A stretch of 35,720 nucleotides of DNA, taken from assembly GCA_913009535.1 (NCBI GenBank), contig CAJVXR010000006.1:1-35720 (forward strand). Direction: 5' to 3'. This DNA is from an uncultured Flavobacteriales bacterium. Lineage in GTDB: Bacteria > Bacteroidota > Bacteroidia > Flavobacteriales > Flavobacteriaceae. The notes under the pieces are model-generated. The model was not told where the DNA came from. It did no database searches and saw nothing but the letters and a program-made list of their open reading frames with translations. Each line of letters opens with the position of its first letter. Position 1 is the first letter of the stretch. Positions 8,934 to 15,587 of this stretch are shown in pieces. The position numbers were made by a program, and so were the translations under genes.

Positions 8934-9689
8934 ATGAATGAAAATTTAAAAAACAAAGTAGTCGTTATAACTGGAGCTGCATCAGGGATCGGGAAAGCTA
9001 CTGCTATACTTTTAGCAAAATACGGAGCAAAAGTAATGGTTACTGATATCAATAAAAAAGAAGGCCTTTTAACAACTAAAATTATAAATGATTCTGGTGG
9101 CTTTGCATCTTTTTATAATTTAGATACATCTTCAAAAGAGCAAACAGTAATTGTTTTAGAAAGTATCTATAAAGAACATGGAGCAATTGATCTGGCGGTT
9201 AATAATGCTGGTATAGGTGGTATGGTTGGACCACTTCATACAATTGAATCTTCAATATGGGAAAAAATGATAGCTGTTTGCTTATCAGGAGTTTTTTATT
9301 CTATGCAAGAAGAGATAAAATATATGCTTATTCAGGGTAATGGCCGAATTGTAAATATTTCATCACTAGCTGGTTTAAATGGAGTATTGGCTGGGAGTCA
9401 TTATTCAGCTGCGAAACATGGGGTCATTGGAATTACAAAATCTGCAGCACTAGAATACGGTAAATATAACATCAGAGTTAATTCTGTGTGCCCTGGATTT
9501 GTTCAAACTGCCATTATAGATGATATACCAGAAAAAGTCCTAAATTATACCAAAAACACAAGAATTCCTATGAAAAGAATTGGTACTACTGAGGAAGTAG
9601 CTGAGAGTATTTTATGGCTATTAAGTGACCGATCAAGTTATATAAATGGAGAGAGCTTAGCAGTTGATGGGGGCTTTCAGGCAGGGTGA
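8934..9689 (+). CDS. Short-chain dehydrogenase/reductase, NAD-type (SDR 1 of 3)
   Basis: Classical SDR of 251 residues. The TGAASGIG coenzyme motif is at 13-20, NNAG at 90-93, and the catalytic Ser144, Tyr157 and Lys161 (YSAAK) are all in place. Asp38 at the end of the second beta strand predicts NAD(H) rather than NADP(H). It is 57 bases downstream of the acyl-CoA synthetase, with no terminator between them, so it is probably the second gene of that transcript. Possible roles are oxidation of a hydroxyacyl-CoA or of an alcohol precursor. A stretch of 195 bases with a new promoter candidate separates it from the next gene. Confidence 0.87.
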   Translation: MNENLKNKVVVITGAASGIGKATAILLAKYGAKVMVTDINKKEGLLTTKIINDSGGFASFYNLDTSSKEQTVIVLESIYKEHGAIDLAVNNAGIGGMVGPLHTIESSIWEKMIAVCLSGVFYSMQEEIKYMLIQGNGRIVNISSLAGLNGVLAGSHYSAAKHGVIGITKSAALEYGKYNIRVNSVCPGFVQTAIIDDIPEKVLNYTKNTRIPMKRIGTTEEVAESILWLLSDRSSYINGESLAVDGGFQAG

Positions 9690-9697
9690 AGAATAAT

Positions 9698-9720
9698 GAT
9701 TTGAATAAATAAATTCAATC
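9698..9720 (+). terminator. Weak stem-loop after SDR 1
   Basis: GATT(T)GAAT at 9698-9706 pairs with ATTCAATC at 9713-9720 (8 pairs with one bulged T, loop AAATAA). There is no T run after it, so it may pause or protect a transcript end rather than act as a true intrinsic terminator. Confidence 0.22.
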
Positions 9721-9790
9721 AACAGTACTTACTAAACTTATTCGTTATATATCAAATAGCGTTATGTTTTATTCATTTAACTTATCTTCT

Positions 9791-9798
9791 TACATTTG
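9791..9798 (+). promoter_or_regulatory. -7 promoter box for the acyl-CoA dehydrogenase operon
   Basis: TACATTTG is an exact match to TAnnTTTG, followed by CA. No clear TTG was found at the -33 distance. It gives a leader of about 80 bases before the ATG at 9885, and that leader also holds the inverted repeat at 9832-9861. Confidence 0.4.
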
Positions 9799-9831
9799 CA
9801 TAACATTTAAATATCTAATTGAATTAAAACA

Positions 9832-9861
9832 AATAATAAAGTGAATTTACACTTAAATATT
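9832..9861. repeat. Imperfect inverted repeat in the leader of the acyl-CoA dehydrogenase gene
   Basis: AATAATAAAGTG (9832-9843) and CACTTAAATATT (9850-9861) are complementary at 10 of 12 positions, around the 6-base spacer AATTTA. It sits 23 bases before the start codon and about 34 bases after the -7 box, a fitting place for a repressor operator or an RNA hairpin. In such AT-rich DNA chance is a real alternative; only the AAGTG/CACTT core has G and C. Confidence 0.3.
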
Positions 9862-9884
9862 AATTTATATATCAAAAAAAATAA

Positions 9885-11555
9885 ATGAAGAAATACCTTA
9901 CTGAAGAGCACGATTTATTTAGGGAGAGCTTAAGTGAATTTTTGGAAAGAGAAGTACGACCAAATATAGAAAAATGGGAAAAAGATGGAAGAATTCCAAA
10001 GTCAATTTGGAAAAAAATGGGAGACATGGGTTTTCTTGGATTATCTTACCCTGAAAAATATGGTGGTAGTGGTCTTGATTTCTTTTTTGAAATTGTTTTT
10101 AATGAAGAGCTTGGTAAATTAAATAGTGGAGGGTTTGTTGTAAGTCAACAGGTTGTTCAGTACATGTCATCTCCGTATATACTCAAATACGGAAGCGATA
10201 AGTTAAAAGATAAATACTTGCCTGGTATAATTTCTGGAGATCTTATAGGTTGTATTGGTATTACTGAGCCAGACGCAGGTTCTGATACCCAAAATATACA
10301 GACAAAAGCAATAAAAAAAGATGGGTATTATATTATAAATGGATCTAAGACTTTTATCACTAATGCAGTTTACGGAGATTTTGTAGTTCTGGTTGTTAAA
10401 ACAGACCAAAAAGCTGGATCCAAAGGAATTAGTTTAATATGCGTAGACTTAGATCAAGCTGGAATAACTAAAAATAAAATCAATAAATTAGGATGGCATT
10501 CTTCTGATACAGCTGAATTAAGTTTTGATAATGTTAAAGTCCCTTTGGATAGTTTAATTGGTGAGGAAGGTAAAGGCTTTTATTATTTAATGAATGGGCT
10601 TCAATTAGAGAGGTTAATTTTTCTTCCAAGCAGTATAGCTACGATGGAATTTGCCTTATCAGAATCATTAAATTACATGTCACAAAGAAAAGCATTTGGA
10701 AGAACTATTGATAGGTTTCAAGTTTTAAGACATAGAATTGCTCAATTATCATCTGAAGTTGAAGCTTTAAAAGCTTTTAGTTACTATTGCTATGATTTAT
10801 TTGACAATGATGTTTATGATGTTAAACTTTGTTCAATGGGTAAACTTATTTGCACAGAACTTCACGAAAAGATATCTACTCAATGCTTACAATTTTTTGG
10901 AGGTAATGGGTATACTGAAGATTATCCAATGGCAAGAATGTACAGAGATAGTAGATTAGGAACCATTGGCGCAGGTACTTCCGAAATAATGAGAGATATT
11001 ATTTCAAAAATGGTAATTGATGATGTTAAATATGAAAAAGCAAAATCAAATGTTAGCTCAAATAATAATTCAACTGACTCCATAAACACTTTTTCAAATG
11101 TAGAATCTTTATCATCTTTAAAAAAGTCAGATAACTATAATTTATCATTAGCGATAGAAACTTTAGAATTAGCAGAAAATACATTAGAAATTACAATAAA
11201 GTTTATTAATACAATAAAAAAAGATGGTGAAAAGCAAAGTGATTCGCAAGTCATTAGGCATCAAATAGCTCAACTTGCATCAGAAATTGAATGTTATAAA
11301 CAATTTATTCAGACTACCTATAATGACCTAGCCAACAATAAGGATCTTGAAAAAGAAATAACAATGGCAAAGCTAATTTCTATACAATTAATGGATAAAG
11401 TAGTGTCTCAATGTTACAAAATGTTTGGTAATTACGAAAGTTTAGATAATCATCCACTTGAAGAAATATTTCAAAAATCAAAAATGATTCAAATCTCAAA
11501 TAGTTGTATAGATTTACATGATAATATTTCAAAATTAGTAATTGATAAAAAGTAA
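9885..11555 (+). CDS. Acyl-CoA dehydrogenase (IVD/LCAD-type base) with a degenerate duplicate of its C-terminal domain
   Basis: FAD enzyme that oxidises an acyl-CoA to the 2-enoyl-CoA and passes electrons to ETF. Residues 1-380 form a full dehydrogenase: CIGITEPDAGSD is the flavin-region motif, and the end motif reads GAGTSEIMRD. The position before GTS is Ala, so the catalytic base is not there; Glu242 in LQLERL matches the helix-G Glu used by isovaleryl- and long-chain acyl-CoA dehydrogenases. After a Ser/Asn-rich linker (381-416) comes a second helical domain, 417-556. It aligns with residues 250-380 of the same protein: V456-F474 shares 12 of 19 residues with V280-F298, and both end in ISK-VID. 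The copy has lost the GTSE motif. The total of 556 residues compares with about 380 for ordinary family members. First gene of the second plus-strand unit; 3 bases before the next SDR. Confidence 0.9.
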   Translation: MKKYLTEEHDLFRESLSEFLEREVRPNIEKWEKDGRIPKSIWKKMGDMGFLGLSYPEKYGGSGLDFFFEIVFNEELGKLNSGGFVVSQQVVQYMSSPYILKYGSDKLKDKYLPGIISGDLIGCIGITEPDAGSDTQNIQTKAIKKDGYYIINGSKTFITNAVYGDFVVLVVKTDQKAGSKGISLICVDLDQAGITKNKINKLGWHSSDTAELSFDNVKVPLDSLIGEEGKGFYYLMNGLQLERLIFLPSSIATMEFALSESLNYMSQRKAFGRTIDRFQVLRHRIAQLSSEVEALKAFSYYCYDLFDNDVYDVKLCSMGKLICTELHEKISTQCLQFFGGNGYTEDYPMARMYRDSRLGTIGAGTSEIMRDIISKMVIDDVKYEKAKSNVSSNNNSTDSINTFSNVESLSSLKKSDNYNLSLAIETLELAENTLEITIKFINTIKKDGEKQSDSQVIRHQIAQLASEIECYKQFIQTTYNDLANNKDLEKEITMAKLISIQLMDKVVSQCYKMFGNYESLDNHPLEEIFQKSKMIQISNSCIDLHDNISKLVIDKK

Positions 11556-11558
11556 ATT

Positions 11559-12302
11559 ATGGGAAAATTAGATGGGCAAGTAGTAATCGTTACGGGTGGA
11601 GCAAGAGGAATTGGAGAAGGAATTTGCAAAGTTTTTTGCAATGAAGGAGCTACAGTAGCTATATGGGATGTAATTGACGAAGGGATAAAAACAGCAGAAT
11701 CAATAAAAAAAACTGGCGGAAAAATATTTTTTCAAAAAGTAGATGTTACAAATCAAGAATCCGTAAACTGTGCTGTTGAGGAAATAATTACAAATTATAA
11801 AAGAATAGATGTTTTAATTAATAATGCAGGAATAATTAGAGATAAGTCATTTTCAAAAATGACAAGAGATCATTGGGATCAAGTTATTAATGTTAATATA
11901 AACTCATTGTATGTAACATGCCAGGCAGTGTTACCACATATGAAAGAAGCAGGCTATGGAAGAATTATATCTGCATCATCAATTAATGCTTTCCAAGGGG
12001 CTTTTGGGCAAGCAAATTATGCAGCATCAAAAGCTGCTATTACTGGATTTACAAGAGCTTTATGTAAGGAAACCGGGAGGTATAATATTACAGTAAATGC
12101 AGTCGCTCCAGGGTTTATTAAATCTGAGATGTCAGATTCTATGCCAGCCGAAATTGTTAAAGCTGGTATTGCAATGATACCTGTTGGTAGAATTGGTACT
12201 GCTGAAGACATGGGTCATACCTATTTGTTTTTAGCATCTAAAGAAGCTAGTTTTATTAGCGGAATCACACTTCATGCAAATGGAGGAGCAATGCCAATGT
12301 AA
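11559..12302 (+). CDS. Short-chain dehydrogenase/reductase, FabG/PhaB-like (SDR 2 of 3)
   Basis: Classical SDR of 247 residues, the length of 3-oxoacyl-ACP and acetoacetyl-CoA reductases. The coenzyme motif TGGARGIG is at 12-19, NNAG at 88-91, catalytic Ser141, Tyr154 and Lys158 (YAASK). Asp37 after the second strand suggests NAD(H), which would favour the oxidative direction (3-hydroxyacyl-CoA dehydrogenase). The run IIRDKSF resembles acetoacetyl-CoA reductases. It lies 3 bases after the acyl-CoA dehydrogenase and 12 bases before SDR 3, inside one tight operon. The actual substrate is unknown. Confidence 0.87.
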   Translation: MGKLDGQVVIVTGGARGIGEGICKVFCNEGATVAIWDVIDEGIKTAESIKKTGGKIFFQKVDVTNQESVNCAVEEIITNYKRIDVLINNAGIIRDKSFSKMTRDHWDQVINVNINSLYVTCQAVLPHMKEAGYGRIISASSINAFQGAFGQANYAASKAAITGFTRALCKETGRYNITVNAVAPGFIKSEMSDSMPAEIVKAGIAMIPVGRIGTAEDMGHTYLFLASKEASFISGITLHANGGAMPM

Positions 12303-12314
12303 AAAATAATAATT

Positions 12315-13085
12315 ATGAAAAATAAATTCAATTTAGAAAATAAAGTAGCAATAATAACTGGGGCCAGCAAAGGAATTGGAGAGGCTATAGCAATAAGTCT
12401 TGCTGAACTAGGAGCAACTGTAATTGTAAGTTCTCGAAATCAAGATGCTGTAGAAAAAACCGCTGAAAAAATTCGCTCTATGGGTTTTAAATCTGAGGGA
12501 ATAGCTTGTCATGTTGGCAAAGAAGAGCAATTAGTAAAACTAGTAGATATTGTTTTAGATAAATACAAAAGAATTGATATTTTGATAAATAATGCTGCTA
12601 CAAACCCATATTATGGGCCTTTAGATAAAGCAGATGGAGGAATATTTGATAAGATGATGGAAATTAATGTTAAAGCTCCTTTTAATCTAGCAAACCTCTG
12701 TTTCCCTGTAATGAAAAAAAATGGTGGTGGTAGTATAATAAACATATCCTCAGTGGAGGGATTACGTCCGAGTGAATATTTAGGAATTTATTGTATTAGT
12801 AAATCTGCACTAATAATGTTAACCAAATCACAGGCTAAAGAATGGGGTAAATATGGAATAAGATCAAATGCAATATGTCCAGGCTTAATCAAAACTAAAT
12901 TTAGTGAAGGGCTTTGGAATAATGAAAAAATGCTACACCAAGTCACAAAGGAATTGCCTCTTGGAAGAATGGCTAATCCGGATGAAATGGCTTCATTAGC
13001 ATGTTATCTTGCTTCCGAAGCTTCTAGCTACACTACTGGATCAGTGCATGTATCTGATGGCGGACATATGATAGCAGGAATATAA
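12315..13085 (+). CDS. Short-chain dehydrogenase/reductase, NADP-type (SDR 3 of 3)
   Basis: SDR of 256 residues with TGASKGIG at 15-22, NNAA at 92-95 (the usual NNAG with Ala as last residue), catalytic Ser146, Tyr159 and Lys163. Ser40-Arg41 after the second beta strand points to NADP(H), unlike the two other SDRs of the cluster, so this one may work in the reducing direction, for example on a keto group before activation or phosphorylation. It resembles DHRS4-type carbonyl reductases in general layout. Spacing of 12 bases on both sides supports one transcript with SDR 2 and MaoC. Confidence 0.86.
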   Translation: MKNKFNLENKVAIITGASKGIGEAIAISLAELGATVIVSSRNQDAVEKTAEKIRSMGFKSEGIACHVGKEEQLVKLVDIVLDKYKRIDILINNAATNPYYGPLDKADGGIFDKMMEINVKAPFNLANLCFPVMKKNGGGSIINISSVEGLRPSEYLGIYCISKSALIMLTKSQAKEWGKYGIRSNAICPGLIKTKFSEGLWNNEKMLHQVTKELPLGRMANPDEMASLACYLASEASSYTTGSVHVSDGGHMIAGI

Positions 13086-13097
13086 AAATAAGAAATA

Positions 13098-13586
13098 ATG
13101 TCAGAAGAAAACATTACTAACATTCCATACTCAACTGAAATTTCAGAAATTTCAGAATTGAAGAATTTTGTGGGTAAAGAACTAGGTTTGTCAGAATGGA
13201 CTGAGATAACACAAGACCAAATAAATACATTTGCAAAAGTGACTGGAGATAATCAATGGATACATACCAATGCCGAATTATGCAAAAAAAAATCTCCTTT
13301 TAAAAAACCAGTCGCACATGGATTCTTAATACTATCTCTAGCTTCTAAATTTTGTTATGAAACATTTAAATTAAAAAATGTTAGTATGGGGGTTAATTAT
13401 GGTTTAGATAAAGTTAGATTTATGAATCCGACTATTGTTGGTTCACTTTTAAGAGGGAGAGTTCAACTGATTTCGTCAGAAGAAATCCAAAATGGGATAA
13501 AATATAAAATGAAAATAACTTTTGAATTAAAAGACAAAGAAAAACCTGCTTGTGTTGCTGAATTTATAGCAATAGCATATAATTAA
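13098..13586 (+). CDS. MaoC-like (R)-specific enoyl-CoA hydratase
   Basis: Hot-dog-fold protein of 162 residues. The hydratase-2 motif is clear: TGDNQWIH at 49-56, with the catalytic pair Asp51 and His56, and then AHGF at 73-76. Family members hydrate 2-enoyl-CoA to (R)-3-hydroxyacyl-CoA. The N-terminus has a short repeat (EISEIS) ahead of the fold. Because both crotonase paralogues in the neighbourhood lack the usual Glu pair, this is the best candidate for the hydration step of the cluster, and an (R)-3-hydroxyacyl product would suit one of the SDRs. It lies 12 bases after SDR 3 and 14 before the crotonase. Confidence 0.88.
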   Translation: MSEENITNIPYSTEISEISELKNFVGKELGLSEWTEITQDQINTFAKVTGDNQWIHTNAELCKKKSPFKKPVAHGFLILSLASKFCYETFKLKNVSMGVNYGLDKVRFMNPTIVGSLLRGRVQLISSEEIQNGIKYKMKITFELKDKEKPACVAEFIAIAYN

Positions 13587-13600
13587 AAAAACTAATAATT

Positions 13601-14380
13601 ATGAGTTCTGTATTATACGAAGTAAAAAATAGTGTAGCCTTAATAACATTAAATAGACCAGAAAAATATAATGCTGTAAACGATAGCTTAACAGAGTTAC
13701 TTAGTATTTATTTATGTAAAGCTAAAGAAGATACTGATGTGAGAGCAGTTATAATTACAGGTTCAGGAAATGGCTTTTGTGCTGGTGCAGACATGAGTGC
13801 TTTTGGTAGTGATAAAACACCTGAGCAAGGAAGAGATAATATAATTAATACTTTTCAACCATTGATGCGCAAGTTTCAACAACTAAGTAAGCCTATTATT
13901 GGAGCTATAAATGGAAGTGCAGCGGGAGTTGGAGCTTCACTAGCACTAGCGTGCGATTTTAGAGTTATGGGGCCAAAAAGCTCTATTTATTTTGCATTTA
14001 TAAATATAGGGTTAGGACCAGATGGTGGTGGAAGTTGGTTACTAACTAGACTTATTGGTTATAGTAAAGCATTAGAGATTGCAATAAGTGGTAAAAAAAT
14101 ATTTGGAGAACAATGCAATAAGTTAGGATTAACGAATAAATTAGTTGATGACCAAGATGTACTAGCTAAAGCTATAGAATGGGCTGAAGAATTATCTAAA
14201 AAACCCACACTAACTATTGGTTTAACTAAAGAAGATTTAATATTTTCAGAATGCAATTCTTTGCATGACACAATTGCATTTGAAGCACAACAACAAGTTA
14301 AGGCTTTTAAAACTGAAGATCATAAAGAAGGAGTTAGAGCATTTATTGGTAAAAGAACACCAAATTTTAAAGGAAAATAA
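13601..14380 (+). CDS. Crotonase family protein, PaaG-type isomerase candidate
   Basis: Crotonase-fold protein of 259 residues with oxyanion segments CAGADM (60-65) and NGSAAGVGA (104-112). Against rat enoyl-CoA hydratase by hand alignment, Glu144 is Ser113 and the Glu164 position is Phe133, so the classic hydratase residues are absent. Instead Asp141 in GLGPDGGGSW matches the Asp of PaaG-type 2,3-dehydroadipyl-CoA/enoyl-CoA isomerases (GLxPDxGG). The likely reaction is shifting a double bond in an acyl-CoA. It is 14 bases after MaoC and 3 bases before the ACAD11-like dehydrogenase. Hydratase annotation by simple homology would probably be wrong here. Confidence 0.85.
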   Translation: MSSVLYEVKNSVALITLNRPEKYNAVNDSLTELLSIYLCKAKEDTDVRAVIITGSGNGFCAGADMSAFGSDKTPEQGRDNIINTFQPLMRKFQQLSKPIIGAINGSAAGVGASLALACDFRVMGPKSSIYFAFINIGLGPDGGGSWLLTRLIGYSKALEIAISGKKIFGEQCNKLGLTNKLVDDQDVLAKAIEWAEELSKKPTLTIGLTKEDLIFSECNSLHDTIAFEAQQQVKAFKTEDHKEGVRAFIGKRTPNFKGK

Positions 14381-14383
14381 AAA

Positions 14384-15565
14384 ATGAAATTTGAACAAAT
14401 TAAAATAAAGATTAAAGATTTTGTAGAGCAAGAGTTATATACACTTGAACCCTGGATACTAAACTCAGAGTGGAATGAAAAATTACCTAAACTAAATGAA
14501 CTTAGAGAAAAGGTCAAAAGCATTGGTTTATGGTTACCACAAATACCAAAAAAGTATGGAGGTTTGGGATTAACTAATGCTGAGCACGGAGAGATCTGTG
14601 AAATTTTAGGTTCTAGTCCTTATGGCCTATATGTTTTTAATTGCCAAGCACCAGATGCAGGGAATATGGAAATACTTATAGAATTTGGGACAAAAGAACA
14701 ACAACAAAAATATTTGAAACCTCTTTTAAATGGAGATATTAGGAGTTGTTTTGCTATGACAGAACCTGATCATGCGGGGTCTAACCCAGTAAGAATGGGG
14801 ACTATTGCGAAAAAAGAAAAAGGGAATTATATTATAAATGGCCATAAGTGGTTTACATCTAGTTTTGACGGAGCAGAGTTTGCAATAGTGATGTTGATCT
14901 CTGACCCTGAAAATGATAATATTCACAAAAGAGCAAGTCAAGTAATTGTTCCTATAAATACAGACGGGGTAGAGTTTGTTAGAAATATTCAAATTATGGG
15001 ACATGCAGGAGCAGGATGGGAAAGTCATGCAGAAATAAAATTCAATAATGTTGTAGTACCTCAAAGTAATGTTCTTGGTGCAGATGGAGAAGGGTTCTCA
15101 ATTGCTCAAAAAAGATTAGGCCCAGGACGTATTCATCATTGTATGCGATGGATGGGAATATGTGAAAGATCATTTGATTTAATGTGTAAAAGAGCAGTAT
15201 CTAGAGAACTAGCAGATGGACAGACTTTAGCAGATAAACAAACTATTCAAAATTGGATTGCAGAATCACGAGCAGAAATAAATGCAGCAAGATTATTGAT
15301 AAAAGATGCAGCTTTTAAAATTGATACTCAAGGGGCATATAAGACAAGAAATGAAATATCAATTATAAAATTTTACGCAGCTAATGTTATGCAAAATGTT
15401 GTTGACAGAGCAATACAAGTACATGGAGCATTGGGAATTACTGACGATACAATTCTAGCAGCTTACTACAGGCATGAACGTGCATCGAGAATTTATGATG
15501 GAGCAGATGAAGTTCACAAAAGTAGACTTGCCAGACAAATTTTAAAAACTTACAAAGGCGTATAG
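14384..15565 (+). CDS. ACAD10/ACAD11-like acyl-CoA dehydrogenase
   Basis: Dehydrogenase of 393 residues. Subfamily marks of ACAD10/11 are plain: FNCQAPDAGNME, RSCFAMTEPD, RLGPGRIHHCMR and the end motif DGADEVHK. Asp372 stands where medium-chain enzymes have their catalytic Glu, as in that subfamily. In mammals ACAD10 and ACAD11 fuse an APH-type kinase to this dehydrogenase and act on 4-hydroxyacyl-CoAs by way of a 4-phospho intermediate; bacterial LvaC in the levulinate pathway is a related stand-alone enzyme. Here the kinase is the next gene, 22 bases downstream, which makes the same chemistry likely. The N-terminal residues are a little divergent but full length. Confidence 0.9.
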   Translation: MKFEQIKIKIKDFVEQELYTLEPWILNSEWNEKLPKLNELREKVKSIGLWLPQIPKKYGGLGLTNAEHGEICEILGSSPYGLYVFNCQAPDAGNMEILIEFGTKEQQQKYLKPLLNGDIRSCFAMTEPDHAGSNPVRMGTIAKKEKGNYIINGHKWFTSSFDGAEFAIVMLISDPENDNIHKRASQVIVPINTDGVEFVRNIQIMGHAGAGWESHAEIKFNNVVVPQSNVLGADGEGFSIAQKRLGPGRIHHCMRWMGICERSFDLMCKRAVSRELADGQTLADKQTIQNWIAESRAEINAARLLIKDAAFKIDTQGAYKTRNEISIIKFYAANVMQNVVDRAIQVHGALGITDDTILAAYYRHERASRIYDGADEVHKSRLARQILKTYKGV

Positions 15566-15587
15566 TGTGCAAAACAATTAGTTATAC

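Noticed and set aside
14726..15064. 112-codon ORF on the minus strand inside the ACAD11-like gene
   Set aside because: It is antisense to a well-conserved dehydrogenase, resembles no family I know, and has no promoter; a shadow frame.
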